Shown here in pieces: positions 1-7,768 of a stretch of DNA of 64,000 bases (its first letter is position 1; every line of letters starts with the position of its first letter). The stretch is from Deltaproteobacteria bacterium (GTDB taxonomy: Bacteria; Myxococcota_A; UBA9042; DTJE01): the NCBI GenBank assembly GCA_029547805.1, contig JAKPOP010000001.1:62001-126000 (forward strand), given 5' to 3'. The notes below the pieces were generated by a model. It did no database searches. It was not told the DNA's origin and was given only the letters and a program-made list of their open reading frames with translations. The position numbers were made by a program, and so were the translations under genes.

Positions 1-535
1 GGAAGGCGCGGTTCTCCTGCTCCAGGCCGTCATTGAGGATCCGCTGGATGCGTTCCTGGTGGGGCTTCGCGTGGAAGGCCTTCGGCACCTCGGCCTGGAG
101 GTCGCTCACGAAGGTCTCCATCATCGATCGCAGCCGGGTTCCCATCCCCGGCGGCAGCGACAGCGCCTGGGGCGACTCCGGGTGACGGAAGGCGTGGACC
201 AGGCACCAGTCCGGGGGGACCGGATTCGGCAGCGCCACCTCCCGGAGGAGCCGCTTCAGGATGCTGGACTTGCCGGTTCCCGAGGCCCCCGCGATGTAGA
301 CGTGGAAATTCCGTTTCTGGATGCGCAGGCCCACCTGGAGGGCCTTCAGCGCACGCTCCTGCTCGATCACCTCCTCGAGGGGGTCCAGGGAGTCGGTGGT
401 CTCGAACCGGAGACTCTGTTGGGGCACCCGGTGATTCATCTGCTGGAGGGTCAGGCGGCATCGCCGTTCGAGGTCCGTGCCCCTGTCCGATGAGGCGGGC
501 TTCCGGGTTCTTCGTGCTGGCGGCCGTTCGGGCAT
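1..535 (-). CDS. Lon-type ATP-dependent protease, N-terminal part (cut by window edge)
   Basis: The first 178 codons of a protein that runs off the left edge. Residues about 35-110 match the AAA_32-type Lon (LonB-like) family: a TTDSLDPLEEVIEQERALKAL stretch, then a Walker A loop GASGTGKSS, then the family's PPDWCLVHAF motif and an LSLPPGMG motif. Such proteins are cytosolic AAA+ serine proteases of clan S16; the protease domain would lie outside the window. The start ATG at 535 is the first in frame, preceded by a G-rich stretch. The family call is strong because several conserved blocks occur in order; the proteolytic Ser-Lys dyad cannot be checked here. Confidence 0.85.
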   Translation of the reverse strand, partial: MPERPPARRTRKPASSDRGTDLERRCRLTLQQMNHRVPQQSLRFETTDSLDPLEEVIEQERALKALQVGLRIQKRNFHVYIAGASGTGKSSILKRLLREVALPNPVPPDWCLVHAFRHPESPQALSLPPGMGTRLRSMMETFVSDLQAEVPKAFHAKPHQERIQRILNDGLEQENRAF

Positions 536-632
536 GGTGGTCCCCCGCTCCGGGTGGGCCGAAGATAGCACAGGCCAGGGGGATGCAAGCAGGTGCCGGT
601 CCCCCGGGTGTCGGGGCCACGACGGGAGGTCG

Positions 633-1271
633 TCACTCGGTCACGGGAGGCCCCATCATGCGGTCGGCCATCTCCACGACGTGACGGCGCACCGACGAGA
701 GGTGGTCCAGCACCGTCACGAAGGCCGAGGACGACCGGGGCACGCAGATCCCCAGGATCAGGCGTTCCAGGTGCCCGTCGGCGATCTCGTCGGTCCGGGC
801 ATCGAGCTGCCGGGCCGTCTCCAGGAGGTGGCGATGCATGGCCGGGTTCCAGGTCCGTACCAGGTCCCGGAGGGCCCGGAGCACCTCCAGGGTCCCGTCG
901 GCCAGCATCGCGAACTCCTGCCGGGCCCGGTCCGTGAACGAAAGCCCCTCCTCCCGCACGAGCCGCACGACGTCCACCAGCGCGTCCATGTGGTCCGCCA
1001 GGCGCTCCAGGTGCCCCGGGAGCGTCAGCAGGGACCTGGTGGCGAGGTCCGACCCCCGGAGGGCGGCATGCTCCTCCAGGATCCGGGCCGTCAGGTCTCG
1101 GGCCCGCTGCCGCAGGTCGCGACCCAGGGCCTCGGCGTGCAGGAGGTCCTGTTCGTCCAGGCGGCGGAATCCCCGGCGGGCCGTCTCGGCCTGTTCCAGC
1201 GCCTGGGTGCATGCCTGGTGGATGGCCGCTTCGAGGGACTGGGTGAGTCCCGCCGGTCGCCGGGTCTCCAT
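633..1271 (-). CDS. PhoU-like helical protein
   Basis: A 212-residue, almost entirely helical protein with the heptad-rich layout of PhoU: two three-helix repeats, with acidic stretches (LERLADHMDALVDVV near the middle, LDARTDEIADGHLERLILG later) resembling the metal-contacting helices. PhoU-domain proteins usually tune phosphate transport or PhoR signalling, or sit with Na/phosphate cotransporters. No pst, phoR or nptA gene is nearby, so its partner is unknown. The start at 1271 has a very good Shine-Dalgarno (AGGAGG, five bases upstream). It lies 42 bases after the helicase gene on the same strand and could be co-transcribed with it. Moderate confidence: resemblance of fold pattern rather than a diagnostic motif. 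Confidence 0.6.
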   Translation of the reverse strand: METRRPAGLTQSLEAAIHQACTQALEQAETARRGFRRLDEQDLLHAEALGRDLRQRARDLTARILEEHAALRGSDLATRSLLTLPGHLERLADHMDALVDVVRLVREEGLSFTDRARQEFAMLADGTLEVLRALRDLVRTWNPAMHRHLLETARQLDARTDEIADGHLERLILGICVPRSSSAFVTVLDHLSSVRRHVVEMADRMMGPPVTE

Positions 1272-1313
1272 GTCTCCCTCCTGTCGCCGTCGTCTTGAGG
1301 ATACCGCGATCGC

Positions 1314-2942
1314 TCAGTCGCCGGAAGCCGTCCGACGGGGGGCCGGAAAACCGGCCTGCAGGCGGTCCGGGAGCCAGCGGCTGAAGGGATGCCGGGAGGT
1401 GCGCCGGTGGAAGGACCCATCCTCGGCGTCGGGGCCCGAGGGGACCACCCGGACCAGGTCCCCGCTCCGGGAGGCCACCTGCCAGGACCGGCCTCCCAGG
1501 GAGATCCGCCCCTCGGCGACCATGTCGGCGGGCACCTGGCCCAGGGGGCGCCCGGTGGCCGCATCGGCCACCTGGACCAGACGGTCATCCCCGAGGTTGC
1601 TGTGGACCCGGCCCCGCTCCCCCAGGTCCATCAGGCGGGTCGAGGCCTGGACCTGTTCCACTCCCCGGGCCACCACCCACTCCAGTCGGATCAGGTGGTC
1701 CAGGATCTCCTCCAGGTCTTCCCGGGGGCCCATGCCCTGCAGGATGTCGAGCAGTTCCCGGCGGCCCACCCCCTGGCGGCGTCCGTAGAGGATCGAGAAG
1801 ACCTGCTGCACGGCCACCGCCGGCGCCAGGTGGCTCTCGCTCTCGGGCTCCGGTGGCGGCCGTCCCAGGTCCCGGTTCAGGTCCGAGAACCGCTGGCGGT
1901 CCTCGTCGCTCTCGACGATGCCGATGGCCCGCAGGCCCTGGCGCCGGCGGCACCCGCGTCCCACCCGCTGGATGAACGAGGCCGCCGACTCGGGGGCCCC
2001 CACCAGCACCACCGCGTCCACATTGCCGACGTCCACGCCCCATTCCAGGGTGGAGGTGGCCACCATGAGGCAGGCGTCGTAGCGTCGGAACGCCCGCTCG
2101 GCCTCCTCCCGGGCCTTCCGGGAGAGGCTCGCGTGGTGCACCAGCACCCGCTCCGGGGGCCAGGGCCCCCGCCGGGCCAGGGCCCGGGCCACTTCCTCGG
2201 TCCGTCGCCGGGAGTTGCAGAACCACAGGGCCTTGGACAGGCCCTCCTGGCGCAGCAACCGCACCGCCTCTTCCAGGTCCTGGGCGATCCGGAAGTCCAG
2301 GGGACGGGCCTCCCCCGCCTCCAGCACCGGCACCGGGTGGCCGAAGAGCCAACCTCCCAGGGCCTCGGGGTCCCCCACCGTGGCCGAGAGGGCGACCCGC
2401 TGCACGGGCCCCCGACAATGCCACCGCGCGATCCTCCGGATCAGGATCCGCGCCTGTTCTCCCCGGCAGGTCCGGTGGAGCAGGTGGACCTCGTCCAGCA
2501 CCAGGGCGGCCAGCCCGGCGAAACGGTCGGGATAGCGGCAGAGGATCGAGTCCAGGGACTCGGGGGTCGTGACCAGCAGGTCGGTCTCCCGGCCGGCCAG
2601 GTCCGCCGGGCGATCTCCGGTTCGCAGGGCCACCCGGATGCCCAGGGTGCCGCAGGGCTCCCGCAGGCGCATCTCGATGTCGTTGGCCAGGGCCCGGGTG
2701 GGCACCACGTAGAGGAACCGGGGACCGGGGGTACGGGCGCTCCGGATCAGGCGCTGGCACAGGGGGGCGACGACCGCCTCGGTCTTTCCCGAGGCCGCCG
2801 GGGCCACCACCAGGGCATCTCCGCCGGCGGCCAGGGCCGGGATCGCGACGCGCTGGATGGGGGTGGGCCGGGCGAACCGCCCCAGGAAGGCCTCCCAGGT
2901 GTCCGGGATCACCTGCTGCAGGCCCCGGGCCTCCTCGGTCAC
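1314..2942 (-). CDS. DEAD/DEAH-box helicase, Lhr-like, last gene of the ATPase-helicase operon
   Basis: A 542-residue superfamily 2 helicase. Motifs in order: Q-motif-like PTPIQ (27-30), Walker A APAASGKT (47-54), TPES (127-129 region), a DEVH box (150-153), SAT (186-188), and a motif VI QRVGRGCRR (325-333). The WGVDVGNVD segment near 301-309 and the C-terminal extension of about 200 residues are like the Lhr / BrxHI type, although shorter than full Lhr. The GTG start at 2942 overlaps the stop of the upstream ATPase gene as GTGA, so the two are translationally coupled. Predicted to move on DNA or RNA using ATP. Partner ATPases of the BREX type upstream suggest a nucleic-acid surveillance or defence role; this is inference. 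Confidence 0.85.
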   Translation of the reverse strand: MTEEARGLQQVIPDTWEAFLGRFARPTPIQRVAIPALAAGGDALVVAPAASGKTEAVVAPLCQRLIRSARTPGPRFLYVVPTRALANDIEMRLREPCGTLGIRVALRTGDRPADLAGRETDLLVTTPESLDSILCRYPDRFAGLAALVLDEVHLLHRTCRGEQARILIRRIARWHCRGPVQRVALSATVGDPEALGGWLFGHPVPVLEAGEARPLDFRIAQDLEEAVRLLRQEGLSKALWFCNSRRRTEEVARALARRGPWPPERVLVHHASLSRKAREEAERAFRRYDACLMVATSTLEWGVDVGNVDAVVLVGAPESAASFIQRVGRGCRRRQGLRAIGIVESDEDRQRFSDLNRDLGRPPPEPESESHLAPAVAVQQVFSILYGRRQGVGRRELLDILQGMGPREDLEEILDHLIRLEWVVARGVEQVQASTRLMDLGERGRVHSNLGDDRLVQVADAATGRPLGQVPADMVAEGRISLGGRSWQVASRSGDLVRVVPSGPDAEDGSFHRRTSRHPFSRWLPDRLQAGFPAPRRTASGD

Positions 2943-4441
2943 CCCACGGCCTCCATCACCATGGCCTCCACGTCCTCCTGGGGATAGAACCGCAGGAAGT
3001 CCAGCACCTCCACCACCGCCTTCAGGAAGGTCCGGACCGTGGAGATCCGATCCGTCGTCGCCAGGGTCCGGAAGACCCGCTGGGCCACCGGCCGGGGCAG
3101 CGAGGCCTCGTGGACCTGCCGGTAGGCCTCGAGGATGCGATCGAAGAGCACCTCCAGTTCCGACATGCTCAGGACGTCCAGGGAGATCCGGGGGATCGTC
3201 TCCCGGGCCCGCTGGAACTCCTCCTGCAGGGAACCGGGTGTCAACGCGAAGACCACCTTGAGCCGGGCCGGGATTCCCGCCGTGTAGGGCACCGGGTTGT
3301 GACCGCTGTAGATCAGCCGGGTGCGCCGCCCCATCGTGAGCCCGTTCCGGTCCCGTTCCTCTTCCAGCAGGTCCGGGTCGTCATTGGCCGCCAGCACGAG
3401 CCCCCGAAAGAAGTTGACCCCCCGGAGGGCCTGGTAGTGGTAGAGGACGTTCTGGGCCACCTCCGCCTCGTCCAGCAGCACCAGGAGACCCCGGAACTGG
3501 AGCAGTTCCGCGAAGCCCATCGCCAGCGCCGTCAGCAGGTTCACGTAGAGGTTCGCGCAGGTGCTGTAGCCGTGCAAGGTGGGGCCTCGGGAGGTCCCTG
3601 TCTCCCGCCCCTCGATCCAGTCCCAGTCCTCGGGACGGGCCTGGCCCGCGGCAACCCGGTCCAGGAAGGGCCCCAGGACCCAGTGGTCCCCCAGCAGGGC
3701 CTTCCTCCCCGGGGCCCGGGCCATCTCCTCGATCAGCGTCCGGAGGTCCATCCGGACCCCGTTCCGAGACGCCTGGAACCGGGAGGCCATCTGGCGCCAG
3801 ACCTTCTTGGGGAAGGCTGCCGAGGCCTCCGAGGGGTCGAAGCCCGCCAGGGTCACCACGTACCCCTCTCGCTGGGCCTGGTGGGCCATCCAGGCCAGCA
3901 GGTGGCTCTTCCCGGCGCCATACTGACCCTCGACGAGCAGGGCCCCTTCGGTCTCGTTGGCGAGGAAGCGGTCCATCGCCCGGATCTCCTCCTCCCGCCC
4001 GACGGTCCAGTGCTCCACCTGGGCCGTGGGGACGATCCCCAGGCGGAAGGACTCCAGGGCCGACGCCAGGAAGGTCGGGGCCCCCTCTCGTGGGGGTCGG
4101 ACCTGTGGAGTGGGTCTCTGTGCCCGCCGTGCCGGTCGGGCCCTGGACCGCGCCTCCGGGGGCCGAGACGTCGGTCCTCGTCGGGGGCCTTCTTCGGGTT
4201 CGATTCCCAGCAGGCGCAGGATGGCATCCAGCGTGGCCCCGCGATGGGAGGGGGGCGGCGGCGGGGGCTCCCCAAGGAGCCGCAAGCCGGTCCCTTCGGC
4301 CTGGAGCCTCCGACCGGGGACCCAGATCTGTGCCGTCGAGAAGGAGACCAGGACCTCGTGGCCCCCCAGGCCCACGCCGATCACGGTGCCCCGACCATGG
4401 ACCGGGTGGCGCACGTGATCCCCTTTCCGAAACGGTTTCAC
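2939..4441 (-). CDS. BREX-type P-loop ATPase (DUF2791/BrxC-BrxD-like) with N-terminal beta domain
   Basis: About 500 residues. Residues 5-50 (GDHVRHPVHGRGTVIGV) look like a small SH3/CarD-type beta barrel, a fold also found appended to helicases and RNA-polymerase-binding proteins. A Pro/Arg-rich linker (55-120) follows, then a P-loop ATPase with Walker A GQYGAGKS (172-179) and Walker B LLVLLDEAE (319-327). The glycine-rich loop and the LLDEAE box are those of the BREX DUF2791 family. The GTG at 4441 gives a GTGA overlap with the gene before, matching the other two junctions in the operon; an ATG at 4453 is also possible. It is the second of two paralogous ATPases here, and differs from the first by the extra N-terminal domain. 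Confidence 0.75.
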   Translation of the reverse strand: MKPFRKGDHVRHPVHGRGTVIGVGLGGHEVLVSFSTAQIWVPGRRLQAEGTGLRLLGEPPPPPPSHRGATLDAILRLLGIEPEEGPRRGPTSRPPEARSRARPARRAQRPTPQVRPPREGAPTFLASALESFRLGIVPTAQVEHWTVGREEEIRAMDRFLANETEGALLVEGQYGAGKSHLLAWMAHQAQREGYVVTLAGFDPSEASAAFPKKVWRQMASRFQASRNGVRMDLRTLIEEMARAPGRKALLGDHWVLGPFLDRVAAGQARPEDWDWIEGRETGTSRGPTLHGYSTCANLYVNLLTALAMGFAELLQFRGLLVLLDEAEVAQNVLYHYQALRGVNFFRGLVLAANDDPDLLEEERDRNGLTMGRRTRLIYSGHNPVPYTAGIPARLKVVFALTPGSLQEEFQRARETIPRISLDVLSMSELEVLFDRILEAYRQVHEASLPRPVAQRVFRTLATTDRISTVRTFLKAVVEVLDFLRFYPQEDVEAMVMEAVG

Positions 4442-5772
4442 AGGTCCTCCCATGGGTCCTCGTCCAGTTCGATCGCCTGGGTCTTCCCGATTCCCGGACC
4501 CAGGGCGGGCGGCTCCCGGTGCGGCAGGACCAGCGACTCGGCGAGGGCCTGGTCCGGTTCCAGCGCCGGGTCCGCCCGCAGGTGGTGCAGCCCCTTCACG
4601 ACCGCCTGCACGAAGAGGCGCTTGTACCCGATGTCGCCGAAGGCCAGTTGGGAGGCCTCCTGGGCCAGCAGGTCCACGAGTCGATCCGCCGGTTCCCGGG
4701 GCAACTGGCAGGAATAGGCCCGCTGATAGACCCGGATCATCTTGTTGCCGATCTCGCGGAGCAGCGTCTCGGGGGCCTGGGTCATCCGCTCCAGCCGCAG
4801 GGTCACCCCGGTGGGATTCGTGAAGTCGAAGACGCTCTGGATGCGCTGGCGCAGGGCCTCGTAGGCCGGGCTGCGCCCCTCGACCAGGAACTGCTCGGTG
4901 GGGACCGCGTAGAAGATCATCACGCTGGCGAAGGCCGAGGTCCCGCACTGGTCCACCAGTTCGCGGAGATTTGCGAGCATCATCTCCTTCTGCTTCGACG
5001 TCATCGCGCCGGCCTGCTCCGCCTCGTCGAAGAGGATCACCAGACCCCGGAACCGCAGGTGGCGCAGCAGGGTCACGAGGCTTCGGAGCGTCGCGAAGGC
5101 CTGTCCCCGCTCGATGGGCTGGAGGATCCCCGCCGCCCCGTGGCGCACCCGGTCATAGCCGTCCAGCGTCAGGTACTGGACCATCTGGTCGAAGGTGTCC
5201 AGGTCGTCCCGGGAGAGGGCCTCCAGGGCCCCCCGGACCGCCCGTCCGAAGTTGGGATTCTCGAGCCCTCGGGTCACGTCTGCGATCACCGCCTGCAACC
5301 GCTGGTCCAGGCCCCCCTCCTGGGCCTCCTCGGCCGCGAGGGCCTCCACCAGCGTCGCATGGACATGCCGCAGAAAGGGGCCGATCCCCCGCTCGCCCCC
5401 CTGGAGCAGCTCGTCCGGGGACAGGGGCCGCATGAGGTGGGTCACGACCGCCCGATAGATCTTCTCCAGCCGGTAGAAGGGCGACGAGTCCTGGGAGAGG
5501 GCGCAGTAGGACACCAGGAAGTCGTGCTTCCAGGCCAGTTCCCGGATGCTGTAGAGGAAGTGGGTCTTGCCGCCGCCGTAGGCCCCGACCACCACCTTGA
5601 AGGAGGCCCCGCCGTCCCGGAGGAAGGTCCGGAAGTAGTCCTCCTCCAGCACCCGCAGCGTGTCGTCCAGCCCGGCGGAGAAGAACTGGAAGCCCCACTC
5701 GGGCGGCGTGCCGGTGCTGCCCACGACCTCGATGATGTGCCGGGCCTGGCGGGACGTGAGGGTGTCGATCAT
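4438..5772 (-). CDS. BREX-type P-loop ATPase (BrxD-like)
   Basis: A 444-residue ATPase with Walker A GAYGGGKT (63-70) and Walker B LVILFDEAEQ (244-253). The opening IIEVVGSTGTPPEWG, the GGGKTHFLY loop and the long helical C-terminus are those of BrxD and related BREX system ATP-binding proteins. BrxD partners the BrxHI helicase in BREX type 2, and a related ATPase-helicase pair occurs in Shango. Here it stands with a second ATPase and an Lhr-like helicase, without a PglX methylase or PglZ phosphatase in the window. The ATG at 5772 overlaps the preceding stop as ATGA. Expected to be cytosolic and possibly oligomeric. Its biological job is not established by sequence. Confidence 0.8.
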   Translation of the reverse strand: MIDTLTSRQARHIIEVVGSTGTPPEWGFQFFSAGLDDTLRVLEEDYFRTFLRDGGASFKVVVGAYGGGKTHFLYSIRELAWKHDFLVSYCALSQDSSPFYRLEKIYRAVVTHLMRPLSPDELLQGGERGIGPFLRHVHATLVEALAAEEAQEGGLDQRLQAVIADVTRGLENPNFGRAVRGALEALSRDDLDTFDQMVQYLTLDGYDRVRHGAAGILQPIERGQAFATLRSLVTLLRHLRFRGLVILFDEAEQAGAMTSKQKEMMLANLRELVDQCGTSAFASVMIFYAVPTEQFLVEGRSPAYEALRQRIQSVFDFTNPTGVTLRLERMTQAPETLLREIGNKMIRVYQRAYSCQLPREPADRLVDLLAQEASQLAFGDIGYKRLFVQAVVKGLHHLRADPALEPDQALAESLVLPHREPPALGPGIGKTQAIELDEDPWEDL

Positions 5773-6623
5773 CGTGCCTCCTCCCGGACCTTCAGGAAGG
5801 CGATCGTGGCGCAGTGGGCCCCATCGCCGGTCCGGCCCCGGGGAATCCAGAGGTGGTCCTCGGGGCGGCGCGTCTGGGCCATCGTGGCCGTGTCCAGGCG
5901 CATCTCCAGGTCCCCGAATCGCCGGTGTCGCAGGCGCCCCAGCAGGGCCCCGAACTGCAGTCGCCCGAAGGGCCGGTAGTGTTCCCGGACCGGGTCGGCG
6001 ACAAAGGCGGTGGCCTGGCGCGCGAAGGCCATCTCGACCATCACGGAGGCCAGGGGGACCCGCTCCCCCTCCGGCAGGCGTCGGCGCAGGCAGGCCATCC
6101 GGTAGGCCTCGTGGACCTCCCGGAGGGCCGCCTCCTCATCCAGCGACGTGCCGAAGAGGGCCTCGTCGGCGGCCTTCACGGTCTGCACGATCGCCTCGGG
6201 ATCGAGGGGGCACTCCCCGACCTTCTCCTGCCGGGGCCCCAGCCAGACCACGGCCTGGGGCTTGCGCCCCTGGACGAACTCCACCGTGAAGGCCGAGACC
6301 CGGAGCAGCGGCAACTGTCCCTGGACCGGGAGCCCGGCGTCCTGGAGCGCCACCGCGACGCGGCCCGCCAGCAGTGCCCGTTCCCGTTCCAGATTGCCGG
6401 TCGCCTGGTCCAGCAGGGCCTGCACGCGGTCCCGGGCCTCCTGGACCGAGGCGTCCACCGCCGGGACCTTCTGGAGGGCCTTCAGGGCCGACAGGCAGGC
6501 CTCCTGCAGATCAAAGAAGGACCCCTTGCCGGACCTCCCGAGGTCCTGGACCCTGCCCATGGCCCGGGTGGCTGCACCCAGGGCCGTCGCGGCCTTCTTC
6601 AGTCCCCCGATCACCTCTTCCAT
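5769..6623 (-). CDS. unknown protein, first gene of the ATPase-helicase operon
   Basis: A 284-residue protein I do not recognise. Residues 1-110 are strongly helical (heptads around LSALKALQKVPAVDASVQEARDRVQALLDQATGNLE read as coiled coil). Residues 115-150 look like beta strands (GRVAVALQDAGLP, LLRVSAFTVEFV, PQAVVWLG), and the C-terminal third is a mixed domain rich in Arg. No TerB, methylase, nuclease or phosphatase motif is visible, so it does not fill the expected slot of known BREX or Shango partners. Its stop overlaps the next start by ATGA, so it is translated in step with the ATPases. A GGGAGAGG Shine-Dalgarno precedes the ATG at 6623. It may be the sensor or structural subunit; this is speculation. 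Confidence 0.7.
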   Translation of the reverse strand: MEEVIGGLKKAATALGAATRAMGRVQDLGRSGKGSFFDLQEACLSALKALQKVPAVDASVQEARDRVQALLDQATGNLERERALLAGRVAVALQDAGLPVQGQLPLLRVSAFTVEFVQGRKPQAVVWLGPRQEKVGECPLDPEAIVQTVKAADEALFGTSLDEEAALREVHEAYRMACLRRRLPEGERVPLASVMVEMAFARQATAFVADPVREHYRPFGRLQFGALLGRLRHRRFGDLEMRLDTATMAQTRRPEDHLWIPRGRTGDGAHCATIAFLKVREEAR

Positions 6624-6666
6624 CAGCGCCTCTCCCTTCCGGTCCTCCCGGGACCATCGATGATAC

Positions 6667-7683
6667 TCACGTCCCGGACGCGGGCCCGGTCCAGGACTCC
6701 AGCGCCGACCGCCATCGGGTCCCGAAGACGCGGTCCAGCGTCTCTTCCAGGTCCCGGGGCACCGGGGCGGTCACGGTCCGGAGGCTTCCGTCGGCCGGGT
6801 GCCGGAACTGCAGCGACCAGGCATGGAGCGCCTGGCGTTCCATTCGTCGCAGGGCCTCCACCTCCTCCTCGGGGCGGCTCCCGGGTCGGGGCCATCCCCG
6901 GCCATAGACCCGGTCCCCGACCACCGGATGCCCCGCCTCGGCCAGATGCACCCGGATCTGATGGGTTCGGCCGGTCTTCGGATGGGCCATCACGAGCGCG
7001 CACAGACCTCCCCGGATCACGGTCCGCACCTCGGTGACCGCCTCCCGCCCCTCCCGGACCCGCCCCGTGAACTGCTTCCGGTCCCCGGGGCGCCGGCCGA
7101 AGGCGCTCCGGATCACCTGGTGGTCCGGCGTGGCGGCCCCCAGGACCAGGGCCAGGTAGGTCTTCCGGATGGTCCGGTCCTGGAACTGGCGGCTCAGGGC
7201 CAGATGGGCCCGGTCCGTCTTCGCCAGCAGCAACACCCCCGAGGTGTCCTTGTCCAGCCGGTGGACCAGCCCCGGGCGGTCCTCTCCCCCCAGCGTCGAA
7301 AAGGACCGTCCCGAGGCAAGCAGCCGGTTCACCAGCGTGCCGCTCCGGTGCCCGGCCCCCGGGTGCACCACCACCCCGGGACGTTTCGCCAGCGCCAGCA
7401 CCTCCTCGTCCTCGTAGAGGATGTCCAGGTCCCCGGCCTGGGGTTCCAGCGGGGGACGATCCGGTTCCGGCGGCACCTCCACCTCGATCGTCGCTCCGGC
7501 CGGGACCCGGAAGCCCCGGGGCCGTCTTCGACCGTCTACCAGCACCCGCTGCTGCTCGATCAGGCGCTGGGCAGCGGAGCGGCTCAGGAAGGGGAGTCGG
7601 GCGGCAATCAGCACGTCCAGTCGCTCCCCGGCCTGGGTGGCCTCCACCTCGATCCGGTGGACCGACGGCGATTCGGGGGTCAT
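6667..7683 (-). CDS. rluD: RluD-type 23S rRNA pseudouridine synthase
   Basis: 338 residues. An S4-like RNA-binding domain occupies about 15-70 and the RluA-family catalytic core follows, with the signature HRLDKDTSG (141-149) whose Asp144 is the nucleophile, and the later GRTHQIRVH motif. RluD isomerises uridines in helix 69 of 23S rRNA; other RluA-family members have different targets, so the exact site is not certain. The longer frame starts at 7725, but that ATG sits on the predicted transcription start. The ATG at 7683 has a GGAGG nine bases upstream and was chosen. Only 43 bases separate its stop from the next gene, so it may lead the ATPase-helicase operon. Confidence 0.85.
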   Translation of the reverse strand: MTPESPSVHRIEVEATQAGERLDVLIAARLPFLSRSAAQRLIEQQRVLVDGRRRPRGFRVPAGATIEVEVPPEPDRPPLEPQAGDLDILYEDEEVLALAKRPGVVVHPGAGHRSGTLVNRLLASGRSFSTLGGEDRPGLVHRLDKDTSGVLLLAKTDRAHLALSRQFQDRTIRKTYLALVLGAATPDHQVIRSAFGRRPGDRKQFTGRVREGREAVTEVRTVIRGGLCALVMAHPKTGRTHQIRVHLAEAGHPVVGDRVYGRGWPRPGSRPEEEVEALRRMERQALHAWSLQFRHPADGSLRTVTAPVPRDLEETLDRVFGTRWRSALESWTGPASGT

Positions 7684-7733
7684 GGCGCGGGGCCTCCGAT
7701 TGCGTCCATGGCGGCTTTTCGCCATGATTTGCC

Positions 7734-7762
7734 AGGATAGACACCGCCTTTTCCGGGGTCAA
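7734..7762 (-). promoter_or_regulatory. sigma-70-type promoter for rluD (and perhaps the ATPase-helicase operon)
   Basis: Reading leftward: TTGACC (7762-7757), a 17-base spacer, TATCCT (7739-7734). Predicted transcription start near 7727, giving a leader of about 44 bases to the rluD ATG at 7683. No other clear promoter lies between rluD and the operon behind it. Confidence 0.5.
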
Positions 7763-7768
7763 GGCGCG

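Noticed and set aside
30-620. 196-codon minus-strand frame and overlapping plus-strand frames at the left edge
   Set aside because: Low-complexity Pro/Gly/Arg translation; the true minus-strand frame shows Lon-family motifs with a start at 535.
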